Positions 27,833 to 36,895 of a stretch of 64,000 nucleotides of DNA are shown one piece after another. The stretch comes from Siderastrea radians (lineage: Eukaryota > Cnidaria > Anthozoa > Scleractinia > Rhizangiidae), in assembly GCA_964017195.1 (NCBI GenBank), contig OZ024898.1, forward strand, positions 15,168,057 through 15,232,056. Direction: 5' to 3'. The first letter of the stretch is position 1. Each line of letters begins with the position of its first letter. A program made the position numbers and the translations under genes. The notes below the pieces were generated by a model that made no database searches, was not told where the DNA came from, and saw only the letters and a list, made by a program, of their open reading frames with translations.

Positions 27833-28256
27833 CTCGGTCAGTTGTACGATAATTCTATCAGTTGTGTATTACCCCGTCAGGTTGTGCGTTACTTGGTCAC
27901 TTGTGTTACCTTTCTGTCAGTTGCATGTTGCAAGTTGCAGTTGGAAGTTGTGCATCACTTGGTCAGTTGTGCATTTTTCTGCCAGTTCTGTGTCATTCAG
28001 TGGGTTGCATGATAACGCTGTCAGTTTATGTATTACTCGGTCAGTTGTGTACTTCCCCATCAGTTGTGCATTACTCGGTCAGTTGTGTACTCCTCTGTCA
28101 GTTGTGCATTACTCGATCAGTTGTGTATTACTCAGTCAGTTGTCTCAGACTCGGTCAGTTGTGTTACACTCAGTCAGTTGGATGATAATTACGTCAGTTG
28201 TTTATTACTCCGTCAGTTGTGTACTATTCCATCACTCGTGTATTACTCCCTCAGGT
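27833..28256. repeat. GTCAGTTGTG minisatellite, about 20-bp unit
   Basis: Roughly twenty degenerate copies of a 19-21 bp unit (GTCAGTTGTGTATTACTCG) in tandem. Because the unit is often a multiple of three, all forward frames stay open and give repetitive Val/Ser/Cys/Leu peptides. These are not treated as genes. Confidence 0.9.
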
Positions 28257-28284
28257 GAGTTCAATACTCTCTTTCCCATTTCTA

Positions 28285-28930
28285 TTTTTGAAACACTTTC
28301 AAACTTCACCCAGCTGCAGGTTACTCAATTGATTGAAGTTGTTAAGCAGAAATTTTTTTCAAACCTGGGAATATTATCCCCGGAACTGTTAAAATGCGGC
28401 AGGGGTATTTTGCAGAACGCAGAACGCAGAATACAGAATGATGGTCAGCGGTATAGAGTGTGAAACAGGTAGGTACATGATATATGATAAACTGATACCA
28501 TTCATGCCTAACCCTAATTCTAACCCTTACCCTAGGGTTAGGGTTAGGGTAGGGTTAGGGTTAGGGTTAGGGTTAGGCATGTATGATATCAGTTTATCAT
28601 ATATGATGTACCTACCTGTTTCACACTATACTGCTGACCATCACTCTGCGTTCTGCGTTCTGCGTTCTGCGTTCTGCGTTCTGCGTTCTGCGTTCTGCGT
28701 TCTGCATTCTGCGTTCTGCGTTCTGCAAAATACCCCTGCCGGTTAAAATGCTTTATTTTTCCATTGTTTACAGTCTCACAATCTCCTCAGTTCTAGTGTT
28801 TAATGTGACTCACTGAAGCTAAAGTGTAGAAAACAACATTGAAAGTGACAAAGCCCTGCAGATCTACAACTGTACAAGCAAAACTGTAGCCCAAAGAATG
28901 GGCACAAATAAATTCAACAAAGTCGGCTTA
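28285..28930. repeat. Host repeat family R1, copy B (inverted relative to A)
   Basis: Blocks at 28287-28382 and 28755-28925 are the reverse complement of 27063-27155 and about 26850-27030, forming a large inverted pair around the minisatellite. A 345-bp palindromic element interrupts it. Confidence 0.8.
28397..28741. mobile_element. 345-bp palindromic element with telomere-like core, 9-bp TSD
   Basis: Ends are CGGCAGGGGTATTTTGCAG and its exact complement, continuing into TTCTGCG tandem repeats. The centre is CTAACCC repeats facing TTAGGG repeats (about 28507-28577). GTTAAAATG flanks it at 28388-28396 and 28742-28750, while the related R1 arm near 27015 has a single GTTAAAATG. This is therefore a genuine insertion. 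No protein is encoded. Confidence 0.9.
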
Positions 28931-28939
28931 CGGTACTTT

Positions 28940-29098
28940 GCCAAACGAAACGAAACGAAACGAAACGAAATGGTACTTTGCGAAACGGTATTTTGCGAAA
29001 TGGTACTTTCCGAAACGGTACTTTGCGAAACGGTATTTTGCGAAACGGTATTTTGCGAAATGGTACTTTGCGAAACGGTATTTTGCGAAATGGCACTG
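28940..29098. repeat. 16/17-bp minisatellite (CGAAATGGTACTTTG)
   Basis: About nine tandem units of (T/G)CGAAA(C/T)GGTA(T/C)TTT. The same array, inverted and longer, lies at 54520-54845 at the matching position of R1 copy C, so it is part of the R1 family. Confidence 0.9.
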
Positions 29099-30325
29099 AA
29101 ATTCAGTTTGATTTGGAAATGAGAAGATCTCACTTCAGGGGCCAACCATTTAACGTCTGACTTGGGGGGGGGGGGTGATTTGAGATACTCCTTAACTCTC
29201 AATGAATTTTTTTATTGGGGTATGTGATTGCAAGATATTTTTTTCTCCCTCCAACATTCTGCATAAAATCTTTGGGTGTGTATGTGGATGGGGTTGGAAA
29301 AGTAGGCCTCCATTATAAATCATAATTATAAAGGATCTGTGTAAGACTCTTTGAACAAATGTATTAATTTTTGACTGACCTTTACAATACAGTACATTAA
29401 TTTTAACACCGGATGTAAAACACTGAGCATGAGAAGGTGACCCCATGCCATTCAGGCCTGTTCCTGGACTTAAATCATTTTGCAAGGCGAACGTGTCTAC
29501 AGTACAGGACACAGCGCTTGCATAGCGCTATAGAACAGTACAATGCGCCTACTAACAGTACATTTTTTACGGGAAGATAATGAGACGAGAAAAAAAAATG
29601 GAAAAAAGACCAGGTCAAACTACCAAAAAAATACAAAACGGAAACCCTCGCTTAGGGTTTTGTCAGACGCCAGGAGACAGGAAATCCGCATAAACGCTTT
29701 GCCAGAGGTCAAGAGAAACGAAATCGATAAGGTCTTCTATAAAGAGTCAATAACTCGTCTCACATTTTTTTTTAAACGAGTTTCGTCAGCATTTACAAAA
29801 ACTGCTAAAATTTGAATTGATCATATATTGAGGCAATCCGTGCAAAAAGTAGACCTGAAAGACTTAAATGTAAATGTTCGCACCTGGTTAATGAGTTTGC
29901 CAACGCAGTCTTGCTTCCATAACAAAGTCTTCGTTTTGTTTTTTGAATTGTAAACAGAACTTACACAAGAAAGCGACAAAGTTAGATGAGAATTTTCCCG
30001 GCAAAGAAGACAAAAGAACAATGACTTACTCTCAATTATGCAAATAAGAAATGTTAAATAATACTGTTGTTTATTTTTATGGATCAAAAGACTACTTAAG
30101 ATACCTCAATTCTTTTAGTCTTGCAAATTTTTTTGCCACTAAATTCTGCATTTATGCTTTATCCGAAAACTGATAAGCCGATAACTGAAAATTCTCAAGA
30201 TTTAACCGAGCTTTACTGACACGATCCAACGGCTTTTTTAATGAAAAGCTCAACGAGTAAAAGAATAGAATTTTATTTCTGGATGTTGCTATTCATTCGT
30301 CAAAAATCTACCGGCTGGAAAGTAC
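29099..30325. other. Left host flank of the Maverick, no gene seen
   Basis: It contains poly-G at 29165-29175 and short lysine-rich open frames near 29540-29815 without recognisable features. This is the pre-insertion DNA on the left side. Confidence 0.4.
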
Positions 30326-30331
30326 CTCCAA
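30326..30331. repeat. Left 6-bp target-site duplication CTCCAA
   Basis: CTCCAA lies directly before the element's AGTAGT terminus and is repeated at 52299-52304. Six bases is the known duplication length for Mavericks/Polintons. Confidence 0.93.
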
Positions 30332-30582
30332 AGTAGTAAATTGGGCCCAGATAGACCTGTTTCTGGCTTCTGATTGGTCGAGTGACGTCATCACCGGAAG
30401 TGGAATGGGAAACCGCTGACCAGTTGGAAAAAGGGATCGTGGGTTCATACAACCGGAAGTCACGTGATTTTGAATGGGAAACCGCTGGCGAGTATGAAAA
30501 AGGGATCGTGGGCTCAAGGTGGGTTAAAACCGCTGAGAAAACGCGGGCTCCAAGTCCAAAGTCCAATTTCTGGAACGGGGGT
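30332..30582. repeat. Left TIR, 251 bp
   Basis: It matches the complement of 52048-52298 except at one base. It contains two direct repeats of about 70 bp (GAATGGGAAACCGCTG at 30403 and 30472). It also has regulatory-looking words: ATTGG, the palindrome TGACGTCA at 30383-30390, CCGGAAGT at 30394 and 30453, and CACGTG at 30461. Confidence 0.93.
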
Positions 30583-30612
30583 AACCGAAAACAACACAAA
30601 ATGAATAAATCA

Positions 30613-30625
30613 CGTTTTATTGGTT
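30613..30625 (-). terminator. AATAAA poly(A) signal downstream of polymerase gene
   Basis: The minus strand contains AATAAA (plus TTTATT) about 250 nt past the polymerase stop and about 50 nt past the end of the small overlapping frame. It is the first such signal after the gene. Confidence 0.45.
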
Positions 30626-30667
30626 TGTTTACAATAACTGAGAAAAAATGGTTTTCCTGAGTGTTCC

Positions 30668-30886
30668 TTAATGTTCAATAGAGGGTCCCCACCATTGTTT
30701 TTGACATCGAGTTATTCTTCGCCATTGGTTGTTGTCACGGATCCATTGTTGTAATTGACGTCGAGGATTTCTCATTAAAGGTATGGCAAAGGAACTGTAG
30801 AATGGGGGTGGTGGTGGTGGCGCCCAATGTTCTCGATCACAGCGATCACAATCGATGATCTTGTTGGGGTTTTCACTGGTATCCAT
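30668..30886 (-). CDS. Small Trp/Pro-rich protein, 72 aa, overlapping polB end
   Basis: Its ATG lies inside the last codons of the polymerase gene and overlaps the stop (ATGGATACCAGTGA). It encodes MDTSENPNKIIDCDRCDREH, a proline run, then a basic, tryptophan-rich C-terminal part (RRQLQQWIRDNNQWRRITR). One CxxC pair is visible, too few cysteines for a classical zinc finger on its own. The codons beyond the polymerase stop look protein-like rather than like 3' UTR. I do not recognise a family. Translation would need re-initiation, leaky scanning or a separate transcript. Confidence 0.45.
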   Translation of the reverse strand: MDTSENPNKIIDCDRCDREHWAPPPPPPFYSSFAIPLMRNPRRQLQQWIRDNNQWRRITRCQKQWWGPSIEH

Positions 30887-33800
30887 AGGGGTAGGTCTTG
30901 AAGGTGTTGTGATGAATGACTCGTTTGTCATAGACCAACTTGTACCATTTATGTTGGGGTTGAGTGAGCAAGGTGTAGTTTGTTGGGTTGCGGACAATGT
31001 GATAAGTTTTGGTGACTTGGATTTCCCGTGGTTTGGGAAGGGGTTTCTGGATTTCATCTTGGACATTGTGACGCATGACGTCATAATTGAGTTGGGTGTG
31101 TCCTTCACTGTTGAGTCGGAAGCCTCTGACCTTGCATTCCACGTTTCCTTTATTCGTAGTATACCCGTAGTTCTTGGGTCCTCCGCTGACAAATTCTTGG
31201 ATGTATTCATCATCAGCTAATTCGGAGGCGAAGTCCCCTAGATAGGAACCCAATACAGGTTGGAATTGAGTGGGTGTTTCCTCCAGGTAGATGATGGAGT
31301 CGGTGTCAAAGTACAGGACTCTTTCCCCTAAGTCTTCCAGGGCGTCATACAATTTAAGGCGGGCGTGGCAGGTGGTGAAGCAGGCCACAAAAATGTTGAG
31401 GTTGGGTGAGACGCGGATGTCCTCTTTTTGATTTTGGTAATGGACTTCCACAGTTTGGTCATTGATCACGGACACGTGACGTACGTCCAAGGAATCATTG
31501 TCCAAGAAATGGTGGAAGGCATGAGGATCATCAAAGGCTTGAATTTGCGTCTTGTTGAGGCGTTGTCCAAACTTGCCCCACATGGAGTTCAACATCAGCT
31601 TAGCTAGGGTACGCAGGCCCGGGTTCTTCTTGATGTTGTCGTATTCCAACTGAATACCCTCCTTCTCGAAGTACTTCTGGATGTAGTCCTGTTTGGCTTC
31701 CTCTGTCATGTTGTCCTCAGGCCACCCACTAGCTTCTTGTTTGATTTTAAGCCAGGTGTTGACATAATCGGCGAAGAGGCCCTCACAGGTCTCGTCAAAA
31801 TGCCAGACTTCGTAGATGTATTGGACTTGGTACCCCAATTGAACGGCTTTATACAGTTCTGGGGTACACCAGGTACTTGTGAGGGCGCGTTGTTCGTCGG
31901 GGTGAGGGCAATGATAGGATCTGTCCAAAAGAGGTTTGTCCATTTCTTCTTCCACACAACGGGCACAGAGTGGAAAGAGGAGTTTGTTGTCATGACGGTA
32001 AGGCAGCACGGGATGGTACAATTCACGGGGAGGCAGGATTTTGCATTGGATGAGGCCAAAGTACTGGTGTATGTCAGTGTGACCCGGTTGATAATAGATG
32101 GTGGGATGTCCTTTGGGGTAGGTGGACTTCTTGTTGACCCACGGGTACAAGGAGGTGACATCAATGTAGTGAATTTTTTGGCCAGGGGTAATATGATGGT
32201 AGAGTTTGATGGCATTGGTACGACCTCCACAGAAAGCATCCCGAGGTTCAAGTGGATGGATAAAGTCGAGTTCCCGGACGAAGGAGTCGATCTCTGGTTG
32301 GGTGTCTCGGAGGTGGTCCCATTGACATCCCCACATTTGAATGACGTTGTACCCTTGGTTGGTAAGCTTTTGGACTTTGTCTTGGGTGACGTCATAGAGG
32401 TCCTGCATCGTCCGATCATAGTTGCGGGGATGTTTTTCGTAGCGATGGGGATAACAGGTAGGGCATCCGTGGGTGAAACAGCCTTGAAATTCGTAGACGG
32501 TGTGGGTGTCGGGGCAATAACCATCCACATAGATCTTGGTCCCGGGGATCTTATACTCGCCTTCATTTCGGACATGTTGGATGTATTGGTGATGATGAGG
32601 CTCTGGATTGGCACTGGCCAGTAGATCGTTGGGGTTGAGATCTTGGAGGGCGCGTTGACGTAGTTGGTGATCGCACCAGGTTAACCATTGAAGGGCTGGG
32701 ATGGACTGGTTGATGTTATTTCTCCATCCCTTATGACCGGCGGGTTCGCTGGCAATACTGTTGGGGATCATCCGGTTCATACGTAAATCTCGATTACAAG
32801 CGGAGGCAATGGTGACGTGATCGAAGGGATTGAAGCCTGTTAAGTCTTCAAACATGCGTTTGAAAGTCAGACATCCTTGTTTGAGGAGTCGTACATCGGA
32901 GCTGCAATAGGCCAACAACTCTTGTTGAAAATGAAACACCACACCCTGGTCGCGTTGTTCTTGATGCCAGGTTTCAAAGGCTTGTCTTCCTTCGAGTGGC
33001 ATGCTCTCAGGCATGTAGTAATCGCGTGAGGGGAGGATGCCCACGTAGTTTTGATAATAATCATGGGGGAGGTTGAACTTGTGGGGGAAATACCCTTTGC
33101 AGAGTTCTGTCAAACCAAAGGTTTTGGGAAATGCGGAGAGGGGCATCTGGAAGAAACTCATGGAATCAATGAACCGGATGTGGTCATGTTTGATCTCTAA
33201 CAGTTTACATCCGTTGCGGAGTTGTTGGACGATGCGGTTGTCACTATAGTATTCTTGGATGATGAAGTACCCATCGTACCCTTGAAAATTATGAGCGATG
33301 ACGTTGACTTGACGGGTATCGTTGAGGGTCAAGGTATCCAACCATTCCAGAAAGTCACGGATACAGGTGGGACCTGGGAAAGGCTTGGGTTCATCCTTGT
33401 CTTCGGTTTCGGCCACGACGAGATTGGCAATGTGTTTTCCCTGGGGTTGCATGGCTTCGATATCAAAGAAGACGTGTAAGGGAGGCAGGTCTTGCTCGTC
33501 CTCGTCCTCGGAGGCAGGGGGTTCCGCGGCGGCGGCACCTCGTTTGGCGCGAGGACCTTTTTGACGGGTCCTCTTTCTCTTCTTTTGGTCTTGAGGTTTG
33601 GGGGCTCTTTGTATAAAACAACGGTGGTCGTCGGCGTGAACGTACTGATGACAAGACGGGCAATCCACGTGGAAACAACGGTGACGTTGAATGCGGGACA
33701 AGCCCACATTTTGTTGATAACAGTCAATGCATCGGTGTCGTTGAGAGCACACGGAGGCCTGGAGGTCCGTGGTGGGTTTGCCCGCGTGGGTCTTGCTGGC

Positions 33801-35069
33801 ATGGGCTTCGAAACACGCGGGTCCAAAAAAGTCCCGATGACACGACTGGCAACGTTGAGTGGCTTTCAGGTGTCGGGGGTAAGCATGTTGAAAGTCTGGA
33901 CAATCTTTCTGTCGACAGGCTCCGCACAACTTGGTTTTGGTGCATCGATGCAGTCCCTCGGTGTTGTAGGGTTTCCAACAATCCGCACACACATAACTGG
34001 ACCCGAAAAATCCCGGCAATTTGGTGATGACATCGTAATGGTCTTGGTTGTGCAACAGGATCAGTTGTTTGTCAGAAAGGGGTCCAAACGTCGTGATGTG
34101 AAACGATCGCTGCGCATCGACCAACAGGATCTGGTAACCGGTGAGGGAGGGAGCTTGACTGAATTGGGTCAAGGCGTCATAGCTGCAAGGACCCCACGGT
34201 ACCTTCGCTTCATCCTGGAGGTCCCAAGCGAGACGTCTCTGCAGCGGAGTGTTCCCCCGGCGAATGCTGTTCCATTTGGGGTGCTGGTCCACGCGAGCTT
34301 TGGCGACCACGAGGGCTCTGGCGCAACAGAGTTGATCGTCGTTGATAATCCGGATGATGGATTTGGAATTTTTTCTCAACAGGTTCATGGTGGGATGACC
34401 TGGTTTCCCACGACGGGGTTTGCCGGTGCCTTGAGGAGCATGATGGACTTGAGTGATGGAGACTTGAAAGGAGTCATCCATTTCAAATTGTTCGTTGCTG
34501 TTGAGGGCTTGGGCTAAACGTTGGAACAGAGCTTCCACACGTTCTGTGTCTCGACGCCATTCACCTGCACGTAATCCCCACCCCTGAAAATTATTGTGCA
34601 GGCGATCGGATGCTATGGTAAAGTAGAGTCGATCTTGATCGTGGAGGTCGGGGGTGGTGGTTAACACTTGATCGACGGCTCGACGTAATCCATCTTGCAG
34701 AGCTTGGGTTATATTTTGACCGGGAATGAAGTTCCCCCTTTGACGTAACTGGGTCTTGAAATGACGTTCTTGTACCCCCATGCGATCACTCTTCCGATTC
34801 ACAAAAGGTTCGAGTTCAAAGTCGAAGGCACCCTCTTCATTGGTATCCAATCCTGCACCACTTTGTTGAAGGAGTTGGGTTTGAAACGCATGTTGCCGTT
34901 CCAAATGGTCCATCAAATCATGATAGTCTTGATCATCATCATCGTCATCCAGGAGTTCGGGGCAGATCAAATCATCCTCGTCACTGTCCGCCATGTTTTC
35001 GGTGCAAATCAAAGATCCCCCACAGGAATGTGTGTCGTCTTCTGAGCTTGGCGCTTCTTGAGTGGACAT
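30873..35069 (-). CDS. polB: Protein-primed-type family B DNA polymerase, 1398 aa
   Basis: It replicates the element, by analogy using a terminal protein as primer. The exonuclease motifs are D536-x-E538 (FFDIEAM), N594 to D599 (HNFQGYDGYF) and Y721-x3-D725 (AYCSSDVRLL). The polymerase motifs are D970 (DVTSLYP), K1157/N1161 (KLMLNSMWGKFG) and D1255/D1257 (YFDTDS). All catalytic residues are present. The first 500 residues hold an acidic start, a conserved domain and a Cys/His-rich zinc-binding region (CADCW to CSQRHRCIDC and CPSCH). The C-terminus ends YDKRVIHHNTFKTYPYGYQ, as in other Maverick polymerases. A TATA box lies about 41 nt upstream of the ATG. Length and motif order fit DNA_pol_B_2. 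Long antisense frames inside it are shadows. Confidence 0.96.
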   Translation of the reverse strand: MSTQEAPSSEDDTHSCGGSLICTENMADSDEDDLICPELLDDDDDDQDYHDLMDHLERQHAFQTQLLQQSGAGLDTNEEGAFDFELEPFVNRKSDRMGVQERHFKTQLRQRGNFIPGQNITQALQDGLRRAVDQVLTTTPDLHDQDRLYFTIASDRLHNNFQGWGLRAGEWRRDTERVEALFQRLAQALNSNEQFEMDDSFQVSITQVHHAPQGTGKPRRGKPGHPTMNLLRKNSKSIIRIINDDQLCCARALVVAKARVDQHPKWNSIRRGNTPLQRRLAWDLQDEAKVPWGPCSYDALTQFSQAPSLTGYQILLVDAQRSFHITTFGPLSDKQLILLHNQDHYDVITKLPGFFGSSYVCADCWKPYNTEGLHRCTKTKLCGACRQKDCPDFQHAYPRHLKATQRCQSCHRDFFGPACFEAHASKTHAGKPTTDLQASVCSQRHRCIDCYQQNVGLSRIQRHRCFHVDCPSCHQYVHADDHRCFIQRAPKPQDQKKRKRTRQKGPRAKRGAAAAEPPASEDEDEQDLPPLHVFFDIEAMQPQGKHIANLVVAETEDKDEPKPFPGPTCIRDFLEWLDTLTLNDTRQVNVIAHNFQGYDGYFIIQEYYSDNRIVQQLRNGCKLLEIKHDHIRFIDSMSFFQMPLSAFPKTFGLTELCKGYFPHKFNLPHDYYQNYVGILPSRDYYMPESMPLEGRQAFETWHQEQRDQGVVFHFQQELLAYCSSDVRLLKQGCLTFKRMFEDLTGFNPFDHVTIASACNRDLRMNRMIPNSIASEPAGHKGWRNNINQSIPALQWLTWCDHQLRQRALQDLNPNDLLASANPEPHHHQYIQHVRNEGEYKIPGTKIYVDGYCPDTHTVYEFQGCFTHGCPTCYPHRYEKHPRNYDRTMQDLYDVTQDKVQKLTNQGYNVIQMWGCQWDHLRDTQPEIDSFVRELDFIHPLEPRDAFCGGRTNAIKLYHHITPGQKIHYIDVTSLYPWVNKKSTYPKGHPTIYYQPGHTDIHQYFGLIQCKILPPRELYHPVLPYRHDNKLLFPLCARCVEEEMDKPLLDRSYHCPHPDEQRALTSTWCTPELYKAVQLGYQVQYIYEVWHFDETCEGLFADYVNTWLKIKQEASGWPEDNMTEEAKQDYIQKYFEKEGIQLEYDNIKKNPGLRTLAKLMLNSMWGKFGQRLNKTQIQAFDDPHAFHHFLDNDSLDVRHVSVINDQTVEVHYQNQKEDIRVSPNLNIFVACFTTCHARLKLYDALEDLGERVLYFDTDSIIYLEETPTQFQPVLGSYLGDFASELADDEYIQEFVSGGPKNYGYTTNKGNVECKVRGFRLNSEGHTQLNYDVMRHNVQDEIQKPLPKPREIQVTKTYHIVRNPTNYTLLTQPQHKWYKLVYDKRVIHHNTFKTYPYGYQ

Positions 35070-35386
35070 GATCAGATGAACTCACTGGAGATCGGGGCTC
35101 TGTTTTTATAGAGATCCACGCAAAGTATTGTGGTCTCTCTAAGGGGGGTTCCACGCGAAGCATGCTGGGCTAACTAGGGGAGGATGACCAAACAGAGCAC
35201 GGGATGCCTAGGGGAGGGGAAGGAGCCAATGAGAGAGAGAGAGAGAGGGTCCAGGGGTGACCCTGGGAGGGGAGGGAGGGGGTGGGGGGACCCCCCTCCC
35301 CCCTCTCTAGTTAGGACCCCTGGTGCATCACGGGAACGAATGAGAGACTATAAAACAGATCGCCCCTCGAGGTCAGTCATCTCAAA
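35070..35386. promoter_or_regulatory. Divergent promoter between polB and the plus-strand gene
   Basis: The minus-strand TATA (CTATAAAAAC) ends near 35103 and lies about 41 nt before polB. The plus-strand TATA (TATAAAA, 35349-35355) lies 38 nt before ATG 35387. Between them are a G-run/C-run palindrome (GGTGGGGGGACCCCCCTCCC region, 35280-35300), GCATGCTGGG near 35160 and TGCATCACGGG near 35325. The layout is repeated at 50881-51035. Confidence 0.75.
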
Positions 35387-35827
35387 ATGGACTCTAGTGT
35401 AGACGACCTGTTGAACAAGTTCGAGAAGTTTGAAGTGGACGAAATTTTAAATGAGGTTAAGGAGTGGGTGCTCGAGGACGGAGACATCCGAGAGTTTGGG
35501 GAAGAGTTGTTGGAAGAAAGGAGGAAAAGGAGGCAGCTCGCCCAAGCAGCCCAAGCAGCACGCCACACCTACGTGCAACAGCACTGGAACCCGGGCTGCT
35601 ACCCACAAATTACCACCGCGTGGTACATCCGGGGCCTCGACTTCTGCTGGACCAACTGGCACCACCAGTTCAAGAGGCCCCGGACACCCCCACCAGCGCC
35701 TCATGGGTGGCCCCGGACATCCCCACCAGCACCGCCCCCCTCGCCCGAGGTCCAACGAAAGAGAGGTCCGCCGCAGTCACCGTCGCAGACCCCCAGTGAA
35801 TTACAAAGAAAACAACGACGACGATGA
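35387..35827 (+). CDS. Unknown protein, 146 aa, acidic helical start
   Basis: Starts 38 nt after a TATA box with MDSSVDDLLNKFEKFEVDEI, a strongly helical acidic segment, then a basic patch (EERRKRRQLAQAAQAA). A distinctive block follows (HWNPGCYPQITTAWY and GLDFCWTNWHH), then a proline-rich basic tail. The aromatic/cysteine block suggests a folded or protein-binding module that I cannot name. The second half of this frame overlaps another open frame (35451-36608). Either the two are separate products or a splice or frameshift joins this start to the downstream bZIP-like text. The position beside polB on its own promoter suggests an early regulatory role (inference). Confidence 0.6.
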   Translation: MDSSVDDLLNKFEKFEVDEILNEVKEWVLEDGDIREFGEELLEERRKRRQLAQAAQAARHTYVQQHWNPGCYPQITTAWYIRGLDFCWTNWHHQFKRPRTPPPAPHGWPRTSPPAPPPSPEVQRKRGPPQSPSQTPSELQRKQRRR

Positions 35828-36608
35828 TGACCTCAACGACGACGATGACCTTAACGACAGCGACTCAAACGACAATGACCTTAACGACAGCGACTCAAAC
35901 GACGATGACATCCTGGCAGAATTAGCAGAGCTCAGGGCGAAACAAGAGCGACGACGGGCGCAGCAAAAGGCTAGCAGAGCCAGGCGCAAGGCCAGAAAGG
36001 CAAAACGTAGTGAGACCCCCCTGGTAAGCGTTGAGGACGACGTTTACAAGGAAGTGGCCAAGCTCCGTGCCAAAGAAGCCCGACGACGGGCGCAGCGACG
36101 GGCTGAGAGTGATAGGTACCGGGCCAGACACCGCGACCGAATAGCAGCCTACCAGAAACAGTACTATGCCCTGAATGTAGAACGACTCCGGGCCTATAAA
36201 AGAGAATACTACCGTTCGAAAGCAGGTCAGCAGTGGCAGCAACAATACATAGTGAGAAAGCGTGAGGCCGCTGCCCTCACAAGGGCCATGGTTCAAAAGA
36301 GAACGGAGGAGAAACGCCAAGCCTTAGGGCCCCTCAAATTAACGGTCACGTTGGAGGATTTTATGTCGGACTTTTGCAATACCCTGTCGCCCAGCCCTGA
36401 GGATGCCATGGATCAATCTAGTACCATAATGGACATGGATTCAGGGGTCCATCATCCCCTGGATCAATCTGTATGGGACGATGGGAAAGGATTTTTAGAC
36501 AATTTACTCGATGACTTGTCGTCGTCATCGGACGAGTCTTTGTTTGACTTTTTAAATGACATGATGGAGGAGGATCCTTCATTTGATTTGGATGACTTTG
36601 TCAGTTAA
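35451..36608 (+). CDS. Basic/acidic coiled-coil protein, up to 385 aa
   Basis: From about 35770 the frame is clearly protein-like. It has an Asp/Asn repeat from a duplicated 30-bp unit (NDDDDLNDSDSND), then long basic helices (ELRAKQERRRAQQKASRARR and YRARHRDRIAAYQKQYY), and an acidic C-terminus (LLDDLSSSSDESLFDFLNDM) resembling an activation domain. The N-terminal 110 residues before that overlap the 35387 frame and are low complexity, so the ATG at 35451 may not be the true start. A spliced or frameshifted transcript from 35387 is an alternative. Basic helices plus an acidic tail would suit a nuclear DNA- or RNA-binding regulator (inference). No named family is recognised. Confidence 0.6.
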   Translation: MRLRSGCSRTETSESLGKSCWKKGGKGGSSPKQPKQHATPTCNSTGTRAATHKLPPRGTSGASTSAGPTGTTSSRGPGHPHQRLMGGPGHPHQHRPPRPRSNEREVRRSHRRRPPVNYKENNDDDDDLNDDDDLNDSDSNDNDLNDSDSNDDDILAELAELRAKQERRRAQQKASRARRKARKAKRSETPLVSVEDDVYKEVAKLRAKEARRRAQRRAESDRYRARHRDRIAAYQKQYYALNVERLRAYKREYYRSKAGQQWQQQYIVRKREAAALTRAMVQKRTEEKRQALGPLKLTVTLEDFMSDFCNTLSPSPEDAMDQSSTIMDMDSGVHHPLDQSVWDDGKGFLDNLLDDLSSSSDESLFDFLNDMMEEDPSFDLDDFVS

Positions 36609-36895
36609 ACCCTCCTCGTCTTTGTATTTTTTGGCAGAATCGTCTCAGTCTTTGGAAGAACATCCGTCTCAGTATTTGGCATAACATTCGTATTGGTATT
36701 TGTGACAACTCATCAATCAAAATGACACAAGTGACATTGTTTTTTTTTTATTTTATCTGGATTAATGTTGTCTACATCACAATGGGTTTTGTCTCGCAAA
36801 TCCTGCTTGAGACTCAACACGAACTACAGAAGACTACCGAACTGCAGAATAACAATGTGACATTTTCATTTTTGACTCAACATGTGATTAAATGT
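36609..36895. other. Convergent intergenic gap
   Basis: The region lies between the convergent plus-strand gene and the PLA2 gene. It contains two or three loose repeats of a CGTCTCAGT(A/C)TTTGG block and AT-rich sequence. A hydrophobic 61-codon frame (36722-36907) is not supported. Confidence 0.5.

Noticed and set aside
27833..28256. CRISPR-like array
   Set aside because: Units are adjacent and degenerate without unique spacers, and the host is eukaryotic; it is a minisatellite.
27776..28258. Several Cys/Leu/Ser-rich frames
   Set aside because: Direct translation of the 20-bp minisatellite in several frames at once.
31737..32624. 295-codon plus-strand frame inside polB
   Set aside because: It is exactly antisense to conserved polymerase codons and has no independent motif; a shadow of codon bias.
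33492..34517. 341-codon plus-strand frame inside polB
   Set aside because: Antisense to the zinc-rich N-terminal part of the polymerase; no promoter or domain.
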